Below the pieces are notes generated by a model. It ran no database searches and was not told the origin of the DNA. It worked only from the letters and a program-made list of their open reading frames with translations. A stretch of DNA of 64,000 bases. It comes from Geovibrio ferrireducens (GTDB lineage Bacteria > Chrysiogenota > Deferribacteres > Deferribacterales > Geovibrionaceae). The position numbers and the translations under genes are program-made. Numbering within the stretch: the stretch's first letter is position 1; every line of letters begins with the position of its first letter. The stretch spans positions 1 through 64,000 of the forward strand of contig NZ_JAJAPB010000005.1 of NCBI RefSeq assembly GCF_026226615.1, given 5' to 3'. Below are positions 17,305-25,319 of the stretch, piece by piece.

Positions 17305-17448
17305 TACGGCAACTATAATTTCATTATATTTGAATAAATATTCAAGCAATCAAATAATAACATAATTAAAGTTCATTATTATGATTTATAATTTTGCATA
17401 GCAAACACTACATGTTATAATATATATCATATAGTTAAGGAGAGGGAC
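17305..17448 (+). other. AT-rich leader of the HEPN/STAND gene
   Basis: A strongly AT-rich stretch ending with AAGGAGAGGGAC directly before the ATG at 17449. Several TATAAT-like hexamers occur (for example near 17417), too many to choose one. No other gene is seen. Confidence 0.4.
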
Positions 17449-20226
17449 ATGGAAAAAGTGATTAGACCATCGGATATCGGCTATACAATTATATCAAGAT
17501 TCGAATCTACCTTACGTGATTTTTTGTCAAACAAGCTACTTATTCTTTATGGTGATACTTATTTATTAGGTATTCCTTCTGGTATACAAGAAAAAACAAA
17601 CAAAAGGATTAATACAGAAGTAATAGAATCAGTGAATGAGTTTTTAGAATTTACAGACTTTATAGACTTAAGAGAGATCATACTTTTTAAATCATTATTT
17701 AGATATTACTTTGATACAGATAAAATAACTTTAAATGATTTCTGTATAATGATGGACGAACTATATGAACTCAGGTGCAAAATAATGCACAGCCGAGGAC
17801 TTCTTACATCAATTAATATTGATAATTTATATACTCATACAAAAGAAATTGCACATGCTTTAAATGACTTCGGAAAAGAATATTTATCTTTCTTAGAAAA
17901 ATTTGAAAAAATCCCCGCTGAATACATATTGCCGATTCCTGATGCTATTAATTTAAATAAAGAAACAAAAAAATATTCAATACCAAATAATTTACCAACA
18001 CCAGATTATGAATATGATGGAGGATTTGTTGGAAGAGAAGATGATATTAAAAAAATATCGAAACTCCTTCTTGGAGATTTACATAATGTCATTACGATAA
18101 CAGGGGCAGGAGGAGTTGGAAAAACTGCTCTAGCTCTGCGTATAGTTCAGATAATACTCAATGGCAATCCCACAAAGTTTGAGGGAATGGTTTGGCTAAG
18201 TGCCAAAGAAGACAAACTATCTGTTGTAGGAATAGAAGACATTGAACCAACGATAAAAAGCTATGAAGAGCTACTTGACACTATTCTAGATGTTATGGGG
18301 TTTGAACACCAAGATTCAACCATAGAACACAAAGAACTAGATGTTAAAACAATATTTGAAATATCTTCTAACTTTCTTATTGTAATTGATAACCTAGAAA
18401 CTATTAATGATGCAGAGATTATTAATTTCATATTAGATGCCCCTCAAAATATTAAAATCCTCATTACAAGTAGAAGAGGATTAGGACAAGTTGAGCGTAG
18501 ATATGAATTAAATCAATTACGAGAACGAGAAGCGGTGGCTCTTTTTCGACAACTTGCTATTGAAAAAAATTTACTTGATTTAGCAAAAATACAAGACGAT
18601 ACAATTAAAATGTATGTCAAAAAAGTTGCATGTTACCCATTAGCAATAAAGTGGGTTATTGGACATGTTGCATTAGGAAAAGATATTAACTATATGTTTG
18701 AACAAGTTAATTCAGAAAAAAGTGATATATCACTATTCTGTTTTGACAATATATACAAGAGCTTAGAAGAATGCTCAAAAAGATTACTTTGTACACTTAG
18801 CTGTTATGACACTCCTTTAGCAGCCGGAGTTATACAATATGTGGCAAATGTTACGACTGAAGAATTTGAAGATAGCATAAGAGACTTGATACTTGTCTCT
18901 TTAATAATACAAGAACAAACTAAAAGTGATGAGGGAGAAATCAAAACAAGGTATAACTTACTCTCTCTTACAAGAGGATTTGTTAGAAACCAACTAGACA
19001 GAAACACCTCTTTGAAAAAAGAATTTGAAGACAGAATGAAAACAGTTCAAAATACTATCGAAGAGGCTGAAAGAGCAAAAAAACAGTATAAATTCAGTCT
19101 ACATAATTTTGGGGCAATTACCGATGAAGAGAAAATTGCAACATTAATAGCTCAGACAGCATATCAAAAATACCAAAGCGGCCGTTATGATGAATCTATT
19201 GATGACTACAAGAGAGCAATTGAAATCGCTCCTCGGTTTGCTTCAATATACAGAAATTGGGCTGTAATGGAATCCACGGAAGGTCATAGTTTGGAAGCTG
19301 ACAAACTTATAAAAAAAGCAACTGATCTTAACCCTTCAGATCCTCAAATATGGCTCATAAAAGGAAATATAAAACGAAAAGAAGGAAAAATTAAAGAAGC
19401 TCTTGAAGCTTATACAAAAGCAATGGAATTAATACCGAATGATTATGTTATCATCAATGCCATAGGTAATTGTAAAAGCAGACTTGGGGAATATGAAGAA
19501 GCGGATACATTATTTAAGAAAGCACTCATGATTGAAAAGAAAGAATTATCAACCTCAAACAAACAAGAGGTAATAAACAGAACGAGTATTGCTGAAAACT
19601 TGAAAAGATGGGCTGAAGCTTTTTCTAGAGAAAGAGATTACAAAAATGCTCAAAACAAACTCTCGAGTGCTTTTGAGGAATGCCAAAAAGCCTTAGTTAT
19701 TGATGAGAATGACCAAAGAACAAAAATACTGTTTAAGCAAGTCCAACTAGATCTAGCTTATGTTTATAAAAAGATAGATCTAAATAGTGCAATAAAAATA
19801 TTTGAAAATATCGTCGTTGAGACCCCGAAGAAGGTTGCAGAAATCAAAATTGTTTTATCTGCTTATAAAGAGTTGATAACAATTTATGTCAATAATAGTA
19901 ATTCTGATAAAGCATTAAAGTTTGCACAAGGTTTTTATAAAATTTCTCACTTTGCTGAAAATGATTTAAGGAAAAAAATAAAATCTCTACTTGACGGATT
20001 ACAAGACAATACTTCCAGAAAAGGAAAAATAATTCATGTATCCTGTGAAAAAGGTTATTGTATTATAGAGTCATCAGTAGCAAAAGGTGATACTTATCTC
20101 GCCCATATTTACGACTTCTTAGAACAACCTAACTATCTTGATGGTTCATATTTAAATAAAGATGTTAGTTTTATACCTTCTAATATTAAAGATAAAAAGA
20201 AAGCTAAACGCATAGCAATTACTTAA
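17449..20226 (+). CDS. HEPN-STAND ATPase-TPR-cold-shock-like protein, defence candidate
   Basis: A 925-residue multidomain protein. The N-terminal helical domain (about 1-155) contains RCKIMH, an RX4H motif (R109, H114) typical of HEPN RNases. An NB-ARC/STAND ATPase follows, with Walker A TGAGGVGKTA (218-227), Walker B FLIVIDNLE (309-317) and ILITSRR (337-343). TPR-like helical repeats occupy about 555-830. The last 67 residues (859-925) look like a small cold-shock/S1-type fold (GKIIHVSCEKGYCII). This order of possible nuclease, nucleotide switch and repeat sensor is that of many bacterial antiphage STAND proteins. The gene is far more AT-rich than its neighbours and sits between transposase debris. 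Function is inferred, not shown. Confidence 0.8.
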   Translation: MEKVIRPSDIGYTIISRFESTLRDFLSNKLLILYGDTYLLGIPSGIQEKTNKRINTEVIESVNEFLEFTDFIDLREIILFKSLFRYYFDTDKITLNDFCIMMDELYELRCKIMHSRGLLTSINIDNLYTHTKEIAHALNDFGKEYLSFLEKFEKIPAEYILPIPDAINLNKETKKYSIPNNLPTPDYEYDGGFVGREDDIKKISKLLLGDLHNVITITGAGGVGKTALALRIVQIILNGNPTKFEGMVWLSAKEDKLSVVGIEDIEPTIKSYEELLDTILDVMGFEHQDSTIEHKELDVKTIFEISSNFLIVIDNLETINDAEIINFILDAPQNIKILITSRRGLGQVERRYELNQLREREAVALFRQLAIEKNLLDLAKIQDDTIKMYVKKVACYPLAIKWVIGHVALGKDINYMFEQVNSEKSDISLFCFDNIYKSLEECSKRLLCTLSCYDTPLAAGVIQYVANVTTEEFEDSIRDLILVSLIIQEQTKSDEGEIKTRYNLLSLTRGFVRNQLDRNTSLKKEFEDRMKTVQNTIEEAERAKKQYKFSLHNFGAITDEEKIATLIAQTAYQKYQSGRYDESIDDYKRAIEIAPRFASIYRNWAVMESTEGHSLEADKLIKKATDLNPSDPQIWLIKGNIKRKEGKIKEALEAYTKAMELIPNDYVIINAIGNCKSRLGEYEEADTLFKKALMIEKKELSTSNKQEVINRTSIAENLKRWAEAFSRERDYKNAQNKLSSAFEECQKALVIDENDQRTKILFKQVQLDLAYVYKKIDLNSAIKIFENIVVETPKKVAEIKIVLSAYKELITIYVNNSNSDKALKFAQGFYKISHFAENDLRKKIKSLLDGLQDNTSRKGKIIHVSCEKGYCIIESSVAKGDTYLAHIYDFLEQPNYLDGSYLNKDVSFIPSNIKDKKKAKRIAIT

Positions 20227-20413
20227 AGTAATAGTTTAGTATTTTTAGATAAAAACAATCTTAAAATGTACGCTACGCAAAAAAAGTGAATCAAGCTATT
20301 AAAATTATACTTTCAGTAAGAGGTAGATTATAGTGGATCGACGATCGAAGACAGTCACAGTAGACTTCTAAGTGTTTTTTGACTTAAAATACTGTAAGAA
20401 ATCGGAGGTTCAC
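20227..20413. other. Intergenic flank of the AT-rich island
   Basis: The AT-rich 3' flank of the HEPN/STAND gene with no clear terminator. Past about 20330 the base composition starts to return to that of the neighbouring genes. It ends in a ribosome binding site (ATCGGAGG) for the truncated transposase start at 20414. Confidence 0.4.
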
Positions 20414-20452
20414 ATGAGCAAGAAGAGACGGCATTTTCCTGCCAAACAGAAG
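20414..20452 (+). pseudogene. Transposase N-terminal fragment
   Basis: After a good ribosome binding site, ATG opens MSKKRRHFPAKQK, which resembles the start of transposase OrfA proteins (MSKKRRHF..EQK type). The frame then enters a long perfect palindrome and shows no further similarity, so only about 13 codons remain. It forms the right border of the AT-rich island. Confidence 0.5.
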
Positions 20453-20509
20453 CGTAAGTACTACAATGCCTCCCCTTTATCAAGGGATGGCATTGTAGTA
20501 CTTACGCTT
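20450..20509. repeat. 60-base near-perfect palindrome
   Basis: Arms of 21 bases at 20450-20470 and 20489-20509 are exact reverse complements (starting AAGCGTAAGTACTACAATG). The 18-base centre itself folds (CCTT/AAGG). The arms are too long for an ordinary terminator, and no T-run follows on either strand. It could be the scar or target of a mobile element, or a cruciform. Confidence 0.75.
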
Positions 20510-20510
20510 G

Positions 20511-20545
20511 CACAAAAAAAATCCACCCCGAACCGAGGTGGATTT
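20511..20545 (-). terminator. Rho-independent terminator of the phosphoesterase gene
   Basis: AAATCCACC (20519-20527) pairs with GGTGGATTT (20537-20545). Read leftward, the stem is followed by a run of eight T. It lies about 50 bases past the phosphoesterase stop. Confidence 0.8.
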
Positions 20546-20592
20546 CATTATGAATCACAGTGATATTCAGCCTTGCTATGCGGCGTAAACTG

Positions 20593-21912
20593 CTAGTCGT
20601 CAGTCGCTGCCAAAGAGGCTGTTACATCTTCGGCTGTGCCGTCAGCCAGATAGCTGTAGACAGCCGAAGTGCTTGATGCTCCGGTGGTTATAACGGCAAA
20701 TGTGCGTTCAATATTCTGAAAGTCAACATTGTGGTCTATCCATGTTCCGGAGTTAACATAATGCTTTCCTCCGCCTGCATCTCTGTATGAGGGTACATGA
20801 GTATGCCCGAATACAACCACATCCACATTTTCAGAAGGGTTTTCCAGATACTGAACCTTTGCCTGCGCAAAATATGCGGCAGAGTTAACCGAAGCTGGCA
20901 CAGCCTCTATAAAACTGCTGTGAACATTAACATTATTGAGTGTCTGACGCTCAGCCCATGTACGCTGAATATTTTTAAACAGTACAGGCGCAGAAATCGT
21001 TCCATCTTCCAGCTCTGCAGGGTAGAAATCCAGATACGAATAAGAATCATTAAAGCCTGAAATACGCATATCAAATATCTTTGCTTCCGGAGCCTCATAA
21101 GGAGTCATACGCTCGGAGACGCTTTTAAGAGTCAGATGATACAAATAAGCACCATACTGATCAGGATCGCTCATATCAGGTATGTTAGTTACCCCAGGCA
21201 GGATCTTGGGAACCGTTGGCTTCCCTTCCAATACCCATGTTGCGGCATAGCGCGCATAAAAATAACCTGCCGGGAGGATAGTGTCATCATTGCCGCACAG
21301 TTCCGCATTAGTTACTGTATCCGGTGCGGAAAAAATGTCATAACGGTGACCGTGCTCAATAACAATCTCGTTCCTGTCGCCAGTGTAATAAGCACCAAGC
21401 CCTCTGACATCTCTGGCCTGAACCAGACCGGGAATTGCTTCCTGTAAAATGTATGATTCCAGTGTCAGGTCATGGTTTCCGGGAACATAGACCAGTTTTA
21501 TCCCGCTCGCGATTACTTTGTTCAGTTCATTGAACACACTCTGATTGTTTGCAATCACACTCCTGTAAAACAGATCCTGATCGGTGTGGCTTGGATAATA
21601 GACAGGCAAAAACCATTCATCAAGGAAATCCCCGGCGATGACCAGCTCACGCACATCTGTGGTTTTTCTGACTGATTTAAGAAAATTAACTAAATGCGAA
21701 CGGTTTTGCTTGGTTTCGGTGTATCTGTCATCTATACCGAGGTGAATATCACTTATAACGACAATTTTGTCTCTTGTGCTGCCGGGTTCCCATAAAGGTC
21801 CAGCGTCCGAGCCGGAGGAACCCGATGAACATCCGAGAGTGTTGAGTGCTATAAAACAGGCTCCGGCGCCTAAACCAAGATTTTTAATAAAATGTCTTCG
21901 GGTAAATTTCAT
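20593..21912 (-). CDS. Tat-lipoprotein calcineurin-like phosphoesterase
   Basis: A 439-residue protein. The N-terminus combines a Tat signal (FTRRHFIKN) with a lipobox (LNTLGC), so it should be exported folded and lipid-anchored. Metallophosphoesterase motifs are in order: SDIHLGID, GDFLDEW, GNHD, a GH pair (HGHRYD) and FGHTHVPSY, giving a two-metal active site. It is related to the UDP-diacylglucosamine pyrophosphatase/phosphodiesterase group, but a lipoprotein would meet a different, extracytoplasmic substrate. ATG 21912 follows GGAGG. It is monocistronic with a clear terminator. A role in releasing phosphate next to the phosphonate operon is only a guess. Confidence 0.88.
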   Translation of the reverse strand: MKFTRRHFIKNLGLGAGACFIALNTLGCSSGSSGSDAGPLWEPGSTRDKIVVISDIHLGIDDRYTETKQNRSHLVNFLKSVRKTTDVRELVIAGDFLDEWFLPVYYPSHTDQDLFYRSVIANNQSVFNELNKVIASGIKLVYVPGNHDLTLESYILQEAIPGLVQARDVRGLGAYYTGDRNEIVIEHGHRYDIFSAPDTVTNAELCGNDDTILPAGYFYARYAATWVLEGKPTVPKILPGVTNIPDMSDPDQYGAYLYHLTLKSVSERMTPYEAPEAKIFDMRISGFNDSYSYLDFYPAELEDGTISAPVLFKNIQRTWAERQTLNNVNVHSSFIEAVPASVNSAAYFAQAKVQYLENPSENVDVVVFGHTHVPSYRDAGGGKHYVNSGTWIDHNVDFQNIERTFAVITTGASSTSAVYSYLADGTAEDVTASLAATDD

Positions 21913-22071
21913 ATCGAACCTCCGGCAACTCAATGCCATTTCGTAAATTTTGGTTCTGAGAATATCCCGAAAAAAGGTTAAGTTAAGCCCATGCGCTTAA
22001 AAGACTCATTTTTACACTTAAAAACTTTACTGCCCTAAGCTAACTCTTTATAACTAAAAATCCGTATATTT

Positions 22072-23358
22072 TTACACTTCAAGACGTACCCGGAAAACAC
22101 CGTTTTCTATTTTGTAAATCAGTTCACCGTCATACTTGTTTACAAAAGCAATGACACTTTTGCTGCCGATTCCGTGGTCTTCACCGGTGGCAGCCGGATA
22201 ACCGCTTTCATCAAGAGCGGCATCTTCCGAACAGGAGTTTTCCATTTCCAGCAGCAGCCGTCCAACACTCCGGCAGATAAAGCGGATAAAAGGAGCTTTA
22301 CTCTCAGGCAGCCCTTTGCAGGACTGTATAGCATTTTCCAGCAGATTTGAAACCGCCATGGAAAGCTCCAGCGTGTCCACAGACAGACTGCCGGGAATAT
22401 CCAGACTGATTTCCGTCTGTATACCCGCCTGTTCCGCAATATTGGCATAGTGACTGACAGCAGCATTAACAGCCGGGTTTTCGCAGTAAACCCTGTTGAT
22501 TTTCAGCACTGACTGGTTCTGACTTCGCAGCAGCGCCGCGGCCTCATCGGTCTGCCCCCGCTCCAGAAGCTCCAGAAGTACATTATTGAAGTGGCGGCGG
22601 TCATGGGCGGTGCGGATGTTTTGTACTGATACAGCCTCAATGAGTTTAAGCCTCTCAGACATACCGTCTGCCGCCAGCTGAAGATATGCCCGTTCCGCCT
22701 GCATGGCCTGATTCTCCTCCCGCATCTCATATTGCATTGTTATTGTTTTCAGAGAGTGGATGATGGCGATATACACAGACAAACCAAGGATAATCAGGAA
22801 AATAAGCGGCAGGTAATTACCGGTCAGCGTATCCTGAATATCGCCGCCGAAAAAATATCCCAGAAAACAAATGAACAGAGCAGCAGTGGGCAATATATAA
22901 ATGTGCCAATAATCCAGCACCTTGCGGTAAGGCTTGGACACCCATTTACGGAAAACTATAATAACAACTGAAAATAAAATCAGGCGTAGATACACATTGC
23001 CGTAAACCGGATCAGGGAAAACGTTGCGGAAAGAGTAGCTTATAAACACCACAGCGGCATAAATATTGAGCATGGTGATATAGCTGAAACACCACTGCAT
23101 AATTTTGTCAGTAAAAAGAGGCTTGAGGGCGATTCCGATTACAAAAAGCATCGCAAGGTCAACATAAAATACTGCGGTGTAGTTCTCTGAAAGGTAAAAA
23201 TAGTAATTTGCGCTGAGGTTTCCGATCAGTATAACCGCCGTTGCGGCAACATACACAGCCCTGCTTTTATACTTCGGCATTGCCATGGTGCAGAGCAAAA
23301 GTATAAGCATAATATCAGTTGTAACCGCCCGCAGAAGATCTGGAAAATGCCCGCTCAC
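22072..23358 (-). CDS. AgrC-like GHKL histidine kinase
   Basis: A 428-residue membrane sensor with about six N-terminal hydrophobic segments (residues 10-195), a coiled linker and a GHKL-type ATPase domain (VSNLLENAIQSC N-box about 316-327; GIGSKS near 398). The dimerisation region carries TAHDRRHFNN, with the likely phosphorylated histidine. It starts with GTG overlapping the regulator's TGA (GTGA), so translation is coupled. This architecture is usual for peptide- or stress-sensing kinases of Firmicutes. No candidate signal-peptide gene lies beside it. Confidence 0.85.
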   Translation of the reverse strand: MSGHFPDLLRAVTTDIMLILLLCTMAMPKYKSRAVYVAATAVILIGNLSANYYFYLSENYTAVFYVDLAMLFVIGIALKPLFTDKIMQWCFSYITMLNIYAAVVFISYSFRNVFPDPVYGNVYLRLILFSVVIIVFRKWVSKPYRKVLDYWHIYILPTAALFICFLGYFFGGDIQDTLTGNYLPLIFLIILGLSVYIAIIHSLKTITMQYEMREENQAMQAERAYLQLAADGMSERLKLIEAVSVQNIRTAHDRRHFNNVLLELLERGQTDEAAALLRSQNQSVLKINRVYCENPAVNAAVSHYANIAEQAGIQTEISLDIPGSLSVDTLELSMAVSNLLENAIQSCKGLPESKAPFIRFICRSVGRLLLEMENSCSEDAALDESGYPAATGEDHGIGSKSVIAFVNKYDGELIYKIENGVFRVRLEV

Positions 23359-24092
23359 CCGTTTCCTCCCCTTGCAGTGAGGTAATCCATATACGCATCC
23401 CGCACTGCGGGGTATCTCTTGGCGGCAATGGGAACCGCTTTGCCGCCGAAAAGAATGAAGCTCTCCTTAGTAAAATGCTCCACTTTGCGCATGTTGATCA
23501 CAAACGAGGTGTGGCATTGCAGAAAATACCTGCTATTCAGAATGGGCGCGCAGTATTCAGCAAAATTCTCCCTGAAAGTGCGGCTGGAAAACTCCTCTCC
23601 GTTTGCGAGGCTGAATATTGCGGCGTGGCTGCGGTATTCGCAGCAGGTTATGCCGGAAAGTTTTATTACCCTCAGGCTGTCGGCAGTTTTTACGGTAAAA
23701 GTCTGCCCATCGGCAAGGTCTGCCTTGGAGACGGCGAGGGCGAGAGTGTCAAAAAGCTGCTGCCTGCCGATTGGCTTTATGAGATAGTTTAGCGGGCTTG
23801 CGGCGTATGCCTGCAAGGCAAACTGAGGTTCTGTGGTAGAGTAGATAATCTGCGACTCCCGGTCAATGCGGCGAATCTCCCTGCCTAATTCCAGCCCAGT
23901 GACCATCGGCATAACTATGTCCAATATATAAAGATGAAAGCTCATTGTCTCTATGGCTGTCAGCAGATGATCCGGATGGGAAAACCCTGTCACTTCGGCA
24001 TCAAGACCGTTTACGGACAGGAACTGCTCAGTCAGGGAAACAAGGCTTTGCAGATCGTCAGGCATGTCATCGCAGATCGCAATACGAATCAT
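23355..24092 (-). CDS. LytTR-family response regulator
   Basis: A 245-residue regulator. The receiver domain (1-120) has CDD acidic residues at 8-10, phospho-acceptor Asp in LYILDIVMP and Lys in YLIKPI. The LytTR DNA-binding domain (about 135-240) shows ITCCEYRSHAAIF, FLQCHTSFVINMRKV and a terminal RYPAVRDAY. It overlaps the kinase gene by four bases. Targets are unknown. The gene follows phnW by 97 bases with no obvious terminator between, so read-through from the phosphonate operon is possible. Confidence 0.88.
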   Translation of the reverse strand: MIRIAICDDMPDDLQSLVSLTEQFLSVNGLDAEVTGFSHPDHLLTAIETMSFHLYILDIVMPMVTGLELGREIRRIDRESQIIYSTTEPQFALQAYAASPLNYLIKPIGRQQLFDTLALAVSKADLADGQTFTVKTADSLRVIKLSGITCCEYRSHAAIFSLANGEEFSSRTFRENFAEYCAPILNSRYFLQCHTSFVINMRKVEHFTKESFILFGGKAVPIAAKRYPAVRDAYMDYLTARGGNG

Positions 24093-24189
24093 CGGCTCTT
24101 TCCACCCTGTATAAGGAAAATCAGGCTATCGTATTTGTAATATTGCAGTAACTTATTCAAAATAGCAATCATTAAACCATACTAAGAAT

Positions 24190-25308
24190 TTATACTGTAA
24201 AACGAACCGCCCCCCTGTTGATGTATTTCTCCACAAGATCAAGAAATAGCTGCATATCCGATGGGAACACATTTCCTATTGTGCCGATACGGAATGTTTC
24301 CCGTTTAGTCAGCTTGCCGGGATAGATGTAAAATCCGTTTTTTTTCAGATATTCATACATTTCCTCAAAATCAAAACCGCCGGGAGGCTGGATAAAGGTG
24401 GTAATCACCGGGGACTGAACCTTTTTATCCAAAAACAATTCGAATCCCAATTCTGCCATTCCTTCGGAAAGAAGGAGCTGATTCTCGCAGTATCTGGCAT
24501 TTCTGGCACTGATTCCTCCTTCCTCTCTTAATTCCTCCAGAGCCTGAACCAAAGCAAGTATGACGTGTGTGGGCGATGTAAAACGAAAGCCGCCTTTTGA
24601 ATCTTCCATATATCTGTATTGTGCGTACAGATCCAGAGAAACTGACCTGCTTATACCTCTGCAAGCCTCCATTGCATCTCTGCGGCAGACTACGAGCCCT
24701 ATTCCCGGCACACCCTGAAGACATTTATTGGATGAAGCAGCCATAAAGTGCATTTTACATTTTTTCATATCAAATACCACCGAACCGAAACTGCTCATGC
24801 AGTCTGCCATAAAGACAACACCCGCTCCGGCGCAAACCTCACCCAGTTCCATGACCGGATTGAGGATTCCTGTTGTGGTTTCCAGATGGATCACTGCAAA
24901 ATGGGTAAAGTCTCCGGGTTTCAGCTTCTCAGCTACCTCATCGGGAGCAACCGCACAGTCTTCTTCAAATATCAGTGTGTCATAGTTCAGCCCTGCTTTG
25001 GAGGCAATCTCCGCCATACGTTCTCCGTATGCTCCGTTTACCGCTATGAGAAGACGATGCGAAGCACCTACACAGCTTGTCAGCATAGATTCAACCGCAA
25101 ATGTACCGGAACCCTGAACAAGAACGGCAGTGTATTCCCCTGAATCCTGCGTGGCCAGGTCTGTCAGTTCATTCCGAATTTTCTGAACCAGTTCACTGTA
25201 GCCTTTATCTCTGGTGGGTACATCGTATGCCATAGCCTCTCTTACACTTTTTGTTGTTGTGAGCGGGCCGGGAGTCAGAAGAAGGTAGTTGTTGTCAAAT
25301 CCATGCAT
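24190..25308 (-). CDS. phnW: 2-aminoethylphosphonate-pyruvate transaminase
   Basis: A 372-residue PLP enzyme. LLTPGPLTTT at the start, a HLETTTGILNP segment (about 141-150) and SSNKCLQGVPG with the PLP lysine K195 are characteristic of PhnW. It moves the amino group of 2-aminoethylphosphonate to pyruvate, giving phosphonoacetaldehyde and alanine. AAGGAGC precedes the ATG, 11 bases after the PhnX-fusion stop. It is the last gene of the uptake and degradation operon. Confidence 0.93.
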   Translation of the reverse strand: MHGFDNNYLLLTPGPLTTTKSVREAMAYDVPTRDKGYSELVQKIRNELTDLATQDSGEYTAVLVQGSGTFAVESMLTSCVGASHRLLIAVNGAYGERMAEIASKAGLNYDTLIFEEDCAVAPDEVAEKLKPGDFTHFAVIHLETTTGILNPVMELGEVCAGAGVVFMADCMSSFGSVVFDMKKCKMHFMAASSNKCLQGVPGIGLVVCRRDAMEACRGISRSVSLDLYAQYRYMEDSKGGFRFTSPTHVILALVQALEELREEGGISARNARYCENQLLLSEGMAELGFELFLDKKVQSPVITTFIQPPGGFDFEEMYEYLKKNGFYIYPGKLTKRETFRIGTIGNVFPSDMQLFLDLVEKYINRGAVRFTV

Positions 25309-25319
25309 AATCAGCTCCT

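Noticed and set aside
17449-20226. AfsR/SARP-type transcription factor
   Set aside because: NB-ARC plus TPR is shared with such regulators, but the N-terminus has an RX4H HEPN motif rather than a winged-helix DNA-binding domain.
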